A DNA stretch of 64,000 nt from contig NZ_CP117466.1 of assembly GCF_028621715.1 (NCBI RefSeq), forward strand, positions 1,312,501 through 1,376,500, given 5' to 3'. The notes under the pieces are model-generated. The model was not told the DNA's origin. It searched no databases and was given only the letters and a program-made list of their open reading frames with translations. This stretch comes from Paracoccus marcusii. Its GTDB lineage: Bacteria; Pseudomonadota; Alphaproteobacteria; Rhodobacterales; Rhodobacteraceae. The stretch's first letter is position 1. Each line of letters opens with the position of its first letter. The position numbers and the translations under genes were made by a program. Below are positions 37,970 to 47,185 of this stretch, piece by piece.

Positions 37970-38561
37970 CCGCCGGGGGCTGCTGGGCCTGATCGGATGC
38001 GCGTCGCTGACGGCGGTGCTGCCCTGGCGTCCCGCCCATGCGCTGGACGCGGATGGGGCGCACGCGCTGATCGACCGGTCGCTGGCCGAGGTCTATCAGG
38101 TCATCAATTCGGGCCAGCCCGCCCCCCAGATGTATCAGCAGTTCGAGGCGATCTTTGCCCGCTATGCGGATGTGGATGTCATCGCGCGTTCGGCGCTTGG
38201 TCCGGCGGCGCGCCAGACCGATCCGGCGACCTTTGCCGAGTACCGGCAGGCGTTCCAGGGCTATATCGGCCGCAAGTACGGCGCCCGGTTCCGCGAGTTC
38301 ATCGGATCGCGGATCGAGGTGACGGGGTCGCGGCAGCTGAAGAGCTTTTATGCGGTGACGTCGGTGGCCTATCTGAACGGTCGCGCGCCGCTGGAGGTCG
38401 AATGGCACGTCTCGGACCGCTCGGGGCAGGATCTCTATTTCAACATCATCATCGAGGGCGTGAACATGCTGGCCAGCGAACGGGCCGAGATCGGCGCCAT
38501 GCTGGCCCGTCGGCAGGGTGATGTCGCGGCGCTGGCCGCCGATCTGCGTCAGGCGGGCTGA
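37914..38561 (+). CDS. mlaC: MlaC-like periplasmic phospholipid carrier
   Basis: A protein of about 215 residues of the MlaC/Ttg2D family, which ferries lipids between MlaA and the inner-membrane complex. The signal peptide has a twin-Arg-like RRGLLGLIGCASLTAVLPW and cleavage near AHA. Mature features are YADVDVIARSALGPAARQT, then YRQAFQGYIGRKYGARF and DLYFNIIIEGVNML. The most likely start is GTG 37914 (GGGAGAG 5 bp upstream); ATG 37932 or 37938 are alternatives. It overlaps mlaA by 56 bp. The rest of the Mla complex (mlaFED) is not nearby. Confidence 0.88.
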   Translation: MTITTPMTMRTSSTPIRTDRRGLLGLIGCASLTAVLPWRPAHALDADGAHALIDRSLAEVYQVINSGQPAPQMYQQFEAIFARYADVDVIARSALGPAARQTDPATFAEYRQAFQGYIGRKYGARFREFIGSRIEVTGSRQLKSFYAVTSVAYLNGRAPLEVEWHVSDRSGQDLYFNIIIEGVNMLASERAEIGAMLARRQGDVAALAADLRQAG

Positions 38562-38579
38562 CCGCACCGGCCCACGAAA

Positions 38580-38609
38580 AAGCCGCCCGGTCGCAGGACC
38601 GGGCGGCTT
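38580..38609. terminator. Bidirectional terminator between mlaC and PBP gene
   Basis: AAGCCGCCCGGTC and GACCGGGCGGCTT form a 13-bp perfect stem around a GCAG loop. An A-run precedes it and TTC repeats follow, which suits termination of both converging transcripts. Confidence 0.85.
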
Positions 38610-38624
38610 CTTCATGTCCGGGGG

Positions 38625-40904
38625 TCAGTTTCCGCCCAGGATGCCGTTCAGGGCGCGGGACAGGGCGTCGTCCGAATCGGCGCCTACGCTGCTGCCCGGC
38701 GTGACGGGGGCCCCGCCCTGGACCTCTCCGGGGGCGGTGATCACGCGGCCGCTGTTCTGCGCCTCGATCCCGTTCATCACCCCGGCCAGCGCCGCGGCCA
38801 GCGGATCGTCGGCCGATCCGCTGGTCACCACCTGCGGGGTCGTGCCGCCGCTGGACATGATGATCCCGCTGCCGTCGGGCGACACGGTCGACAGGGGCAG
38901 CTCGGGCAGCCCGTCATGGATCTCCAGCATCACCGCCTGCCAGATCTCGGCCGGCAGACCGCCGCCGGTGACCCCGGTCAGGGGCGTGTTGTCGTCGTTG
39001 CCCATCCAGACGCCGGTCACGTACTGTTCGGTAAAGCCCACGAACCATGCGTCGCGATAGCTGCTGGTCGTGCCGGTCTTGCCCGCCACGGGACGGTCGC
39101 CCAGCTGTGCGCGCCCGCCGGTGCCGTTCGAGATCACCTGCTGCATCATGTAGATCAGCTGGCCCGCTGCGCGCTGGCTGATGACGCGTTCACCAAAGCC
39201 GCCGGTCTGGCCCATCAGCGGGCGGTCGTCGCCCTGCATCGCGACCTCGACCACGCCGTAGGGCGCGACCGACGTGCCGCCGTTTCGGATGCCGGCATAG
39301 GCGCCCGTCAGTTCCATCAGCGTCGCCTCGGACGCGCCCAGGCCCAGGGACGGGCTGGTGGTCAGGTTGCTGACGATGCCAAAATCGCGCGCCACGCGGA
39401 TCACCTGGTCGCGTCCGACGACCTCCTGCAGGCGGATGGTCGAGGTATTCAGCGATTGCGCCAGGGACTGCGTCAGCGTGACCATGCCGCGATAGTTGCG
39501 GGTATAGTTCTGGGGCGACCAGTTGCGCCCGCCGGGGATGCGGATGGTCAGGGGGCCGTCCTCGATCCGGTCGCTTGGCGAATACCCGGCCTCCAGCGCG
39601 GCGGCATAGACGAAGGGCTTGAAGCTGGACCCGGTCTGGCGCTTGGCCTGGGTCGCGCGGTTGAAGACACCGTTCACCCGCGTGTCGCGCCCGCCGATGA
39701 TGGCACGCACCGCGCCGTCGGCGGACATCACCACGACCGCGGCCTCGGCGGTCGAGCCGTCCTTGACCTTCTCGTCGAACACCTTCTGCAGGGCGCGTTC
39801 GGCTGCCCGCTGGATGCGCTGGTCAAGCGTGGTCGTGATGGTCACGTCCTCGGTCGTCTCGCTGGTCAGGAAGCCGGGTCCGGATTCCATCAGCCAATCC
39901 GCAAAGTAACCGCCCGCCCGGGCCGATGCCGCCTGCGACAGGGTCGCGGGGTTGGCGCGGGCCTGGGCCAGCTGCTGGTCGTCCAGATAGCCTTCCTGGC
40001 GCATCAGTCCCATGACGACGCTGGCGCGGGCCTGGGCGCGTTCCAGGCTGGCGGTCGGGGCATAGCGGCTGGGTGCGGGCAGCAGGCCCGCTAGCATTGC
40101 GGCCTCGGACACGTTCAGATCGGCCGCGGGCTTGTTGAAATAGACCTGGCTCGCGGCCTCGAACCCGCGGGCGCCGCCGCCCAGATAGGAGCGGTTCATG
40201 TAGATCGAGAGGATCTCCTCCTTGCTGTACTTCGCCTCCATGGCGAAGGCATAGGGGATCTCCTTGATCTTGCGCCAGATGCCGCCCGACCGGCATTCGG
40301 CCTCGAACTCGGCCTCGTTGGCAAAGCGGGTGGGATCGAACGTGTCGCCCAGGCACAGCAGCTTGGCGACCTGCTGGGTGATGGTGGAACCGCCGTTCCC
40401 CTCCAGCGGGCCGCGGCCCTCGGCCATGTTGATGCGGATGGCGCTGGCGATGCCGCGCGGGCTGACGCCGAAATGGCGGAAGAACCGGCGGTCCTCGGAC
40501 GACAGGACGGCCTGCTGCAGCACCTCGGGGATCTGGTCGCTGGTGACGGCGCCGTATGTCTCTCCGCGCCAGGCGAAGACGCGGCCGTCGCGGTCCAGCA
40601 TGGTGACGCTGCCGCGGGCGCGACCGTCGAACAGGTCCTGCGCCTCTGGGAGGCTGACATAGAAATAGGCGCTGGCGGCGCCGATGATCAGCGCGACCGT
40701 CATGGCCAGGCGCCAGATCGACCCCCAGACGATGCGCCAGGCCAGCGTCACCAGACCGGCGATCCATCCCAGGATGCCGCCGCGCCGCGGCTTTCCGTGC
40801 CGCTTGACCTTGCGGGGCGTGGCCTTGGCCGGCGCGGGTTGGCTGCGCTTGTCGGCAACAGGGCTTTTGCCCGAACGGGGCGGGGTACCGGTAGGTCGTT
40901 TCAT
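38625..40904 (-). CDS. Class A penicillin-binding protein (PBP1A family)
   Basis: A 759-residue bifunctional peptidoglycan synthase. A basic, Pro-rich cytoplasmic N-terminus (about 45 residues) precedes one membrane helix. The glycosyltransferase domain has the catalytic Glu in LSSEDRRFFRHFG and GGSTITQQVAKLL. The transpeptidase has the SxxK Ser in TGSSFKPFVY, SLNTST-like SxN and KTGTTSSYRDAWFVG. The C-terminal tail is Ser/Gly-rich and ends ALNGILGGN. It runs in the same direction as amtB but is separated by a terminator. Cell-wall role in elongation or repair is inferred from the family. Confidence 0.93.
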   Translation of the reverse strand: MKRPTGTPPRSGKSPVADKRSQPAPAKATPRKVKRHGKPRRGGILGWIAGLVTLAWRIVWGSIWRLAMTVALIIGAASAYFYVSLPEAQDLFDGRARGSVTMLDRDGRVFAWRGETYGAVTSDQIPEVLQQAVLSSEDRRFFRHFGVSPRGIASAIRINMAEGRGPLEGNGGSTITQQVAKLLCLGDTFDPTRFANEAEFEAECRSGGIWRKIKEIPYAFAMEAKYSKEEILSIYMNRSYLGGGARGFEAASQVYFNKPAADLNVSEAAMLAGLLPAPSRYAPTASLERAQARASVVMGLMRQEGYLDDQQLAQARANPATLSQAASARAGGYFADWLMESGPGFLTSETTEDVTITTTLDQRIQRAAERALQKVFDEKVKDGSTAEAAVVVMSADGAVRAIIGGRDTRVNGVFNRATQAKRQTGSSFKPFVYAAALEAGYSPSDRIEDGPLTIRIPGGRNWSPQNYTRNYRGMVTLTQSLAQSLNTSTIRLQEVVGRDQVIRVARDFGIVSNLTTSPSLGLGASEATLMELTGAYAGIRNGGTSVAPYGVVEVAMQGDDRPLMGQTGGFGERVISQRAAGQLIYMMQQVISNGTGGRAQLGDRPVAGKTGTTSSYRDAWFVGFTEQYVTGVWMGNDDNTPLTGVTGGGLPAEIWQAVMLEIHDGLPELPLSTVSPDGSGIIMSSGGTTPQVVTSGSADDPLAAALAGVMNGIEAQNSGRVITAPGEVQGGAPVTPGSSVGADSDDALSRALNGILGGN

Positions 40905-41030
40905 GCGTCGGGTGCCTGCGTGACTGCGTGGCCGGTTGGTCCGGCGGAATTGGCATCCAGCTTACAGCAAGTTTGCGTCGGGGGGAATTGGGCTGACCGA
41001 AGCGTGATTTTCCCGTCTGCCGGTCATGCG

Positions 41031-41059
41031 AAAGGCCCGGCCGCAGGGGCCGGGCCTTT
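41031..41059. terminator. Terminator downstream of amtB
   Basis: A perfect 12-bp stem (AAAGGCCCGGCC at 41031-41042, GGCCGGGCCTTT at 41048-41059) with a 5-nt loop, 21 bp after the amtB stop on the minus strand. The T-run is only three bases. Confidence 0.75.
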
Positions 41060-41079
41060 GCCGTGGGGCGGGCGCCCGA

Positions 41080-42486
41080 TCAGTTGTAGGCGTTCTCGCC
41101 GTGGGTGGTCACGTCAAGGCCCTGGCGTTCGTCGCTGTCGCTGACGCGTAGGCCGATCAGCGCCTTGACGATATGGATCGCGATGAAGGACACGACCGCC
41201 GACCAGACGATGGCAATGATCACGCCCAGGGTCTGGTTCCAGACCTGCGCGCCCATCGCGTATTCGCCCACCGCGCCGGTGGAATAGTCGAACACGCCGC
41301 CGCCGCCCAGGGACGGGGCCGCGAAGACGCCCGTCAGGATCGCGCCGACGATGCCGCCGACGCCGTGGATGCCGAACACGTCCAGGCTGTCGTCGATGCC
41401 CATGCGGGGCTTGACCGAGATGACGAACCACATGCAGACCAGGCCGGCGATCAGGCCGATCACGATGGCGCCCATGGGTCCGACGAAGCCCGCGGCGGGC
41501 GTCACGCCGACCAGGCCTGCGATGGCGCCCGAGATGCCGCCCAGCAGGCTGGGATGGCCGCGCATCATCCATTCGCCGAACGACCAGGCCAGCACGGCGG
41601 CGGCGGTGGCGACGGCGGTGTTGATCATCGCCAGCGCGGTCAGGCCGTTGGCTTCGAGGTTCGAGCCCGCGTTGAAGCCGAACCAGCCGACCCACAGGAT
41701 GCAGCCGCCGACCAGCGTGAAGGTCAGGTTATGGGGCGCCAGCAGCTCCTTGCGGTAACCCAGGCGGGGTCCTGCGACCATGGCCGCGACCAGCGCCGCG
41801 ACGCCTGCGTTGATGTGGATCACCGTGCCGCCGGCAAAGTCCAGCGCGCCATGCCCGAACAGCAGGCCCGAGGGCGCGTCATAGGCCGACGGGCCGCCCC
41901 ACCACCAAACCATGTGGGCCATCGGGATGTAGGAGAAGCAGAACCAGATCACCACGAACAGGATCACCGCCGAGAACTTCAGCCGTTCGGCCGTGGCACC
42001 CACGATCAGCGCCGAGGCGATGCAGGCGAAGGCCATCTGGAAGATCACGAAGGCCAGTTCCGGGACGTACACGCCGGTCGAGAAGGTCTCGGCCAGGGCA
42101 TCGGTGCCCACGCCCGCCAGGAACGCCTTGGACAGTCCGCCGATATAGGGGGTGAAGAAGGTCGCGTCCTCGGCGCTGCCGGCACCGGTGAATGCCAGCG
42201 AATAGCCGAAAGCGACCCACAGGATCGCGATGATGGAAAAGATGGTCAACACCTGCATCAGCACCGACAGCATGTTCTTGGCGCGCACCAGGCCGCCATA
42301 GAACAGCGCCAGGCCCGGCAGGGTCATGAAGATGACCAGGACGGCCGACATCATCAGCCAGGCGGCATCGCCCTTGTCGACGATGGGGGCCGCCGCCTCG
42401 ACGACCGGGGCCGCGGCGTCCTGCGCGAAGGCTGGGACGGCGGACAGGATCGCCGCCAAAAGACCATATGCGGAAAGCTTTCTCAT
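41080..42486 (-). CDS. amtB: Ammonium transporter
   Basis: A 468-residue channel of the Amt/MEP family. A cleavable signal peptide (about 22 residues, ending AFA) is followed by eleven membrane helices. Family signatures: LALFYGGLVRAKNML, the first pore His in PMAHMVWWWGG, DFAGGTVIHINAGVAALV, WFGFNAGSNLEAN and the second His in FGIHGVGGIVG. The usual glnK partner is absent on both sides, so regulation by PII would be in trans. A perfect 12-bp palindrome CCGCAGCTGCGG (42518-42529) lies 32 bp upstream; a sigma-54 promoter was not found by eye. Confidence 0.94.
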   Translation of the reverse strand: MRKLSAYGLLAAILSAVPAFAQDAAAPVVEAAAPIVDKGDAAWLMMSAVLVIFMTLPGLALFYGGLVRAKNMLSVLMQVLTIFSIIAILWVAFGYSLAFTGAGSAEDATFFTPYIGGLSKAFLAGVGTDALAETFSTGVYVPELAFVIFQMAFACIASALIVGATAERLKFSAVILFVVIWFCFSYIPMAHMVWWWGGPSAYDAPSGLLFGHGALDFAGGTVIHINAGVAALVAAMVAGPRLGYRKELLAPHNLTFTLVGGCILWVGWFGFNAGSNLEANGLTALAMINTAVATAAAVLAWSFGEWMMRGHPSLLGGISGAIAGLVGVTPAAGFVGPMGAIVIGLIAGLVCMWFVISVKPRMGIDDSLDVFGIHGVGGIVGAILTGVFAAPSLGGGGVFDYSTGAVGEYAMGAQVWNQTLGVIIAIVWSAVVSFIAIHIVKALIGLRVSDSDERQGLDVTTHGENAYN

Positions 42487-42731
42487 ACTTCTCTCATCCT
42501 TAACATCACCCCACGGGCCGCAGCTGCGGCGAACTTCGCCCCTTGGATTGGCAGAATGCAGCCGCTTGCACAGGCCGCAGGCACTGATTCAGGGCGTCCA
42601 GACCGGTCATGCTGGGAAAATGGGCTGTAATGCAGGGCGATGCCCGAAATTCAGGCGCGCCGCGTGCGGCCGCGGCAGCCCCGAAAGGGCCGCCGAAAAC
42701 GCAGGGTGGGAGAGGACGAAAAGGGGGTCGG

Positions 42732-43733
42732 TCAGGCCACGCGGCTGACGACGAAATCCGCGAGGTCGGCCAGCATGTCGCGAATCGGATGCGCGGGCAG
42801 CACCTGCAGCGCCGCGCGGGCCCGTGCGGCATGGGCCAGCGCATCGGCGCGCGCGGCCTCCATCGCACCGTGACGGGCCAGCAGCGACAGCGCGTGCTCC
42901 AAGTCGCCGTCGCGCTGGTCGCCCGCCTCGATGGTGCGGGTCCAGAAGGCGCGTTCCTCGGCGTCGGCCTTGGCGATGGCCTTGATGACCGGCAGGGTCA
43001 GCTTGCGTTCGCGGAAATCGTCGCCCACGTTCTTGCCGATCGTCTCGGTCGCGCCGCCGTAATCCAGCAGGTCGTCGACAATCTGGAAGCTGATGCCCAG
43101 GGCGTCGCCGTAATCGAACAGCGCCTGCACCTGATCGTCGGGCGCACCGGCGATGACGCCGCCCACCTCGGTCGCGGCCGAGAACAGCGCCGCCGTCTTG
43201 CCGCGCACCACCTGCAGATAGACGGATTCGTCGGTTGCCAGGTCCTGCGCCGCGGTCAGCTGCAGCACCTCGCCCTCGGCGATGGTGGCGCTGGCATTGG
43301 CCAGGATCTCCAGCGTGCGCAGGTTGCCGGGTTCGACCATCAGCTGAAAGCTGCGCGCGAACAGATAATCTCCGACCAGCACGCTGGACTTGTTGTCCCA
43401 CAGCAGGTTCGCCGTCGGGCGCCCGCGCCGCTGCGCGCTTTCGTCGACCACGTCGTCATGCAGCAGCGTCGCGGTGTGGATGAATTCGACCGTCGCGGCC
43501 AGGTGGACATGCCACGGGCCGGGATAGCCCAGCAGCTTGGCCGCGGCCAGCGTCAGCATCGGGCGCAGGCGCTTGCCGCCGGCCTCGATCAGATGCGCCG
43601 TCACCTCGGGGATGCGGGGGGCATGGCGGCTGGCCATGCGGTCGCGGATCAGCGCGTTGACCGCCTCCATTTCGGCGGTCAGGGCCTCGCTCAGCCGATC
43701 CAGCGGTTTGCGGACGTTGTCCTGCACAGTCAT
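42732..43733 (-). CDS. Polyprenyl diphosphate synthase (ubiquinone side chain)
   Basis: A 333-residue trans-isoprenyl synthase. The first Asp-rich motif is LLHDDVVDE with the flanking GGKRLRPML, and the second is QIVDDLLDY; KNVGDDFRERKLTLPVI follows. Residues flanking the motifs match octaprenyl/decaprenyl synthases that build the quinone tail; chain length cannot be stated. ATG 43733 is chosen over 43778, as the first residues beyond it look like leader noise. It is divergent from a small DUF2007 gene. The 245 bp between it and amtB hold only the palindrome noted there. Confidence 0.9.
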   Translation of the reverse strand: MTVQDNVRKPLDRLSEALTAEMEAVNALIRDRMASRHAPRIPEVTAHLIEAGGKRLRPMLTLAAAKLLGYPGPWHVHLAATVEFIHTATLLHDDVVDESAQRRGRPTANLLWDNKSSVLVGDYLFARSFQLMVEPGNLRTLEILANASATIAEGEVLQLTAAQDLATDESVYLQVVRGKTAALFSAATEVGGVIAGAPDDQVQALFDYGDALGISFQIVDDLLDYGGATETIGKNVGDDFRERKLTLPVIKAIAKADAEERAFWTRTIEAGDQRDGDLEHALSLLARHGAMEAARADALAHAARARAALQVLPAHPIRDMLADLADFVVSRVA

Positions 43734-43807
43734 GCCATACCCCGTGTCTGCGACCGTGCATTGCCACGGCATCGACAAATGCGCAACCGCCGCTTAACGT
43801 CGCGCCC

Positions 43808-44017
43808 ATGAAAGAGCTTTTCCGCAGCAACGATCCGGTCCGCATGTCCGCCGCCACCAGCCTGCTGGAATCCGAAGGGATCGCCACCTTTCCGATGGAT
43901 CAGCACATGAGCGTGCTGGAGGGATCAATCGGCGTGCTGCCCGCGCGGCTGATGGTCGCGGACCGCGACGAATTCATGGCCCGCGCCATCCTGCGCGACA
44001 ACGGGCTGGATGACTGA
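43808..44017 (+). CDS. DUF2007-family putative signal-transducing protein
   Basis: A 69-residue protein of the DUF2007 type: MKELFRSNDPVRMSAATSLL resembles the ferredoxin-like start, then IGVLPARLMVADRDEFMARA. Members are small, lack known catalytic residues and are thought to bind or signal. The 3' end overlaps the methyltransferase gene by 8 bp, so both are translated from one mRNA. Confidence 0.8.
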   Translation: MKELFRSNDPVRMSAATSLLESEGIATFPMDQHMSVLEGSIGVLPARLMVADRDEFMARAILRDNGLDD

Positions 44018-44768
44018 CACCCGCATCGACGGCTTCCTGGACGGGCGGCTGCGCATCAGTCAGCCCGCGCGCGGCTATCGCGCGGGGGCGGATGCGGTGA
44101 TGTTGGCCGCGGCCTGTCCCGCGCGGCCGGGGCAGGCGGTGCTGGAACTGGGCTGCGGGGCGGGGGTGGCCAGCCTGTGCCTGGCCTGGCGGGTGCCGGA
44201 CCTGGCGATCACCGGGCTGGAGCGGCAGCAGACCTATGCGGACCTGGCCCGCGGCAATGCCGCCGCGAACGGCATCGCGCTGACGGTCCTGATCGGCGAT
44301 CTGACCGACCCGCCGCGGGATCTGCGCGACGCCTCCTTTGACCATGTGATGATGAACCCGCCCTATTTCCTGGGCGGCACGGCCGCGCCCGACGCGGGCC
44401 GCGCCCTGGCCAGACGCGAGGAGACGCCGCTGGCGCAGTGGATCGACGCGGGCCTCAGGCGGTTGCGCCCCGGCGGCTGGCTGACGGTGATCCAGCGGGC
44501 CGACCGCCTGGACGGGGTGATGGACGCGCTTGGCGCGCGTGCCGGGGCGGTGACGATCCTGCCCATCGCCGCGCGGGAGGGCAGCCCGGCGGGGCGCGTC
44601 CTGGTCGCGGCGCGAAAGGGCGCGCGCGGTCCGCTGCGCCTGCTGGCACCCCTGATCACCCATGCCGCCCCCCGCCACGACCGCGATGCCGAGGATCTGA
44701 CCCCCCTGGCTGCCCAGGTTCTGCGCGATGGTGCGCCGATCGCGATGGGAATTGCGAAAGCCGCGTGA
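44010..44768 (+). CDS. tRNA1(Val) (adenine37-N6)-methyltransferase-like protein
   Basis: A 252-residue SAM methyltransferase of the YfiC/TrmN6 group. The SAM motif is VLELGCGAGVASLCLA; the N6-adenine signature is MNPPYFL (about residue 115). The N-terminus GRLRISQPARGYRAGADAVM is the family lead-in. TrmN6 methylates A37 of tRNA1-Val; the exact target here is inferred. A C-terminal segment rich in Arg/Gly carries RVLVAARKGARGPLRLL, typical of the family end. It overlaps the DUF2007 gene. Confidence 0.82.
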   Translation: MTDTRIDGFLDGRLRISQPARGYRAGADAVMLAAACPARPGQAVLELGCGAGVASLCLAWRVPDLAITGLERQQTYADLARGNAAANGIALTVLIGDLTDPPRDLRDASFDHVMMNPPYFLGGTAAPDAGRALARREETPLAQWIDAGLRRLRPGGWLTVIQRADRLDGVMDALGARAGAVTILPIAAREGSPAGRVLVAARKGARGPLRLLAPLITHAAPRHDRDAEDLTPLAAQVLRDGAPIAMGIAKAA

Positions 44769-44827
44769 CAGAATCAACAAGCTGTGGTGCACTGGACTGG
44801 TTCGAGACAACTATAGAGGAGTACGCG

Positions 44828-44992
44828 ATGACGGTTGCTTCCCATGTCGAGGAGCTTCGCAAGAAGCATCAGAACCTTTCGGTTGCCGTGGAGAGGGCCC
44901 AGAGGAGCCCCAGTGCCCGCGACCACGAAATCACCGCGATGAAGCGCGAGAAACTGCGTCTCAAGGAGCAGATCAACAGACTGGGTCACTGA
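44828..44992 (+). CDS. DUF465/YdcH-family small coiled-coil protein
   Basis: A 54-residue, highly charged helical protein of the YdcH family: SHVEELRKKHQNLSVAVERA followed by a repeat-like second helix MKREKLRLKEQINRL. GAGGAG precedes ATG 44828 by about 6 bp. Longer frames in the same reading frame extend into the methyltransferase gene and are not supported. Function unknown; these proteins are abundant in alphaproteobacteria. A strong terminator follows. Confidence 0.85.
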   Translation: MTVASHVEELRKKHQNLSVAVERAQRSPSARDHEITAMKREKLRLKEQINRLGH

Positions 44993-45021
44993 CCCGTCGC
45001 CGACCCGACACCAGACGGAAA

Positions 45022-45048
45022 AAGGCCCGCGCAGATCGCGCGGGCCTT
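45022..45048. terminator. Bidirectional terminator between ydcH and phaB
   Basis: AAGGCCCGCGC (45022-45032) and GCGCGGGCCTT (45038-45048), an 11-bp stem with a 5-nt loop. An A-run lies on the left; the position between converging stops supports use from both strands. Confidence 0.82.
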
Positions 45049-45073
45049 GCCGTTTCAGCAGTGCGGTTCGATG

Positions 45074-45799
45074 TCAGACGAAGAACTGGCCGCCATTCGC
45101 GCTGATCGTGGACCCGGTGATGAAGCCCGCATCGTCCGCGGCCAGGAACACCACGGCGCGGGCGATCTCCTCGGGTTCGCCAAGGCGGCCGACGGGGATC
45201 TGCGGGATGATGCGTTCGTTCAGCACCTTTTCGTCGATGGCGCGCACCATCTCGGTGCCGATGTAACCGGGGCAGATGGCGTTGACGGTGATGCCCGCGC
45301 GCGCGCCCTCCTGGGCCAGCGCCTTGGTGAAGCCCAGGTCACCCGCCTTGGCCGCCGAATAGTTCGCCTGGCCCGCCTGACCCTTCTGCCCGTTGATCGA
45401 GCTGATGTTGATCACGCGGCCGAACTTGGCGTTGCGCATGCCGTTCCAGACGCTATGGGTCATGTTGAAGACGCCAGTCAGGTTGGTGTCGATGACCTCT
45501 TTCCACTGCTGGGGGGTCATCTTGTGGAACATCGCGTCGCGGGTGATGCCGGCGTTGTTGACCAGCACGGCGATGGGGCCCAGTTCGACCTCGACCTGCT
45601 TGATGCCTTCGGCGCAGGCGTCGTAATCGGCGACCGACCATTTGTAGGTCTTGATGCCGGTCTCCTCGGTGAAGGCACGCGCGGCGTCGTCGTTGCCGGC
45701 GTAATTGGCCGCGACCGTATAGCCCGCATCCTTCAGCGCCTTCGAGATGGCGGCGCCGATGCCCCGCGATCCTCCGGTGACCAGTGCGACTTTCGACAT
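45074..45799 (-). CDS. phaB: Acetoacetyl-CoA reductase
   Basis: A 241-residue SDR that reduces acetoacetyl-CoA to (R)-3-hydroxybutyryl-CoA with NADPH. Motifs: VTGGSRGIGAAISKALKDAG at the N-terminus, LVNNAGITRDAMFHKM, catalytic Ser in NISSINGQKG and Tyr-Lys in NYSAAKAG; CPGYIGTEMV follows. [13 protein letters not shown] precedes the start. It lies downstream of phaA on the same strand with 83 bp between them and a hairpin in the gap. No phaC synthase is in the window. Confidence 0.95.
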   Translation of the reverse strand: MSKVALVTGGSRGIGAAISKALKDAGYTVAANYAGNDDAARAFTEETGIKTYKWSVADYDACAEGIKQVEVELGPIAVLVNNAGITRDAMFHKMTPQQWKEVIDTNLTGVFNMTHSVWNGMRNAKFGRVINISSINGQKGQAGQANYSAAKAGDLGFTKALAQEGARAGITVNAICPGYIGTEMVRAIDEKVLNERIIPQIPVGRLGEPEEIARAVVFLAADDAGFITGSTISANGGQFFV

Positions 45800-45848
45800 G
45801 TTTCCCCCTCCTTCTTTAGGTTCTTGAAATATTGCTAATCAATGAAGT

Positions 45849-45877
45849 TTCGGCGCGCAAGATCATTGCGCGCCGAA
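45849..45877. terminator. Hairpin in the phaA-phaB gap
   Basis: A perfect 12-bp stem (TTCGGCGCGCAA with TTGCGCGCCGAA) and a GATCA loop, 6 bp after the phaA stop on the minus strand. It has no T-tract, so partial termination or mRNA protection is more likely than a full stop. Confidence 0.65.
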
Positions 45878-45882
45878 TTGGC

Positions 45883-47055
45883 TTAGCGTTCCAGGCACAT
45901 GGCGACGCCCATGCCCCCGCCGATGCACAGCGTGGCCAGGCCCTTTTTCGCGTCGCGGCGGCGCATCTCGAACAGCAGCGTGTTCAGGACGCGCGCGCCC
46001 GAGGCGCCGATCGGGTGACCGATGGCGATGGCGCCCCCGTTGACGTTCACGATGGACGGATCCCATCCCATGTCCTTGTTCACCGCACAGGCCTGGGCGG
46101 CAAAGGCCTCGTTCGCCTCGACTAGGTCCAGATCGCCGACCGACCAGCCGGCCTTCTCCAGCGCGCGGCGGCTGGCCGGGATCGGGCCGGTGCCCATGAT
46201 CGCCGGGTCCAGGCCCGCGGTGGCATAGCTTGCGATGCGCGCCAAGGGCGTCAGGCCGCGGCGCGCGGCCTCGTCCTCGGTCATCACCATGACCGCGGCC
46301 GCGCCGTCGTTCAGACCGGATGCATTGGCCGCGGTGACCGATCCGTCCTTGGTAAAGGCGGGGCGCAGCTTCTGCATCGCCTCGATCGTGGCGCCGTGGC
46401 GGATGTATTCGTCCTTGTCGACGACCGTCTCGCCCTTGCGGGTCTTGACGGTATAGCCGACGATCTCGTCGTCAAAGCGGCCTTCCTTCTGGGCGGCCTC
46501 GGCCTTGTTCTGAGAGGCCAGCGCGAATTCGTCCTGCTGGTCGCGGCTGATCTGCCACTTGGCGGCGACGTTCTCGGCCGTCTGACCCATGTGATAGTTG
46601 TTGAACGCGTCCCACAGTCCGTCGCGGATCATCGTGTCGATGAACTGCATGTCACCCATCTTCTGACCGGCGCGCAGATAGGCGGCATGCGCCGACAGGG
46701 ACATGCTTTCCTGACCCCCGGCCAGCACCACGCGGGCGTCGCCCAGGATCACCTGCTGCGCGGCCAGCGCGACGGCGCGCAGGCCCGACCCGCAGACCTG
46801 GTTGATGCCCCAGGCCGAGGATTCCTGCGGCAGGCCGGCCTTGATATGCGCTTGGCGGGCGGGGTTTTGGCCCTGCGCGGCGGTCAGCACCTGGCCTAGG
46901 ATCGTCTCGTCGACCTCGGCCGCGTCGATGCCGGCGCGGGCGACAACCTCGGCCAGGACGGCTGCGCCCAGGTCATGGGCGGGGACATTCGCAAAGGCCC
47001 CCAGGAAACTTCCGACCGGGGTGCGGGCGGCGGAAACGATTACGGCTTTGGTCAC
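45883..47055 (-). CDS. phaA: Acetyl-CoA C-acetyltransferase (beta-ketothiolase)
   Basis: A 390-residue thiolase that condenses two acetyl-CoA to acetoacetyl-CoA. The nucleophile Cys is in [16 protein letters not shown] (about residue 90), the His is in [14 protein letters not shown] and the second Cys in [17 protein letters not shown]-like [11 protein letters not shown] opens the protein. It feeds phaB and also the ethylmalonyl-CoA pathway that uses mcd at 27630. Upstream lies an unremarkable 130-bp gap to the EAL gene. Confidence 0.96.
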   Translation of the reverse strand: MTKAVIVSAARTPVGSFLGAFANVPAHDLGAAVLAEVVARAGIDAAEVDETILGQVLTAAQGQNPARQAHIKAGLPQESSAWGINQVCGSGLRAVALAAQQVILGDARVVLAGGQESMSLSAHAAYLRAGQKMGDMQFIDTMIRDGLWDAFNNYHMGQTAENVAAKWQISRDQQDEFALASQNKAEAAQKEGRFDDEIVGYTVKTRKGETVVDKDEYIRHGATIEAMQKLRPAFTKDGSVTAANASGLNDGAAAVMVMTEDEAARRGLTPLARIASYATAGLDPAIMGTGPIPASRRALEKAGWSVGDLDLVEANEAFAAQACAVNKDMGWDPSIVNVNGGAIAIGHPIGASGARVLNTLLFEMRRRDAKKGLATLCIGGGMGVAMCLER

Positions 47056-47185
47056 GGCAGACTCCTTCGCATCAGTGCCGGACGAACCGGCCTGGGGTCA
47101 GGATGCTGTTTCGGGACGCTACGTCAAGTCGAAGCCTTGGGACTTTCGGATGATGGCCCCCCGCCCGGATGGGCGGAAGTCGCCC

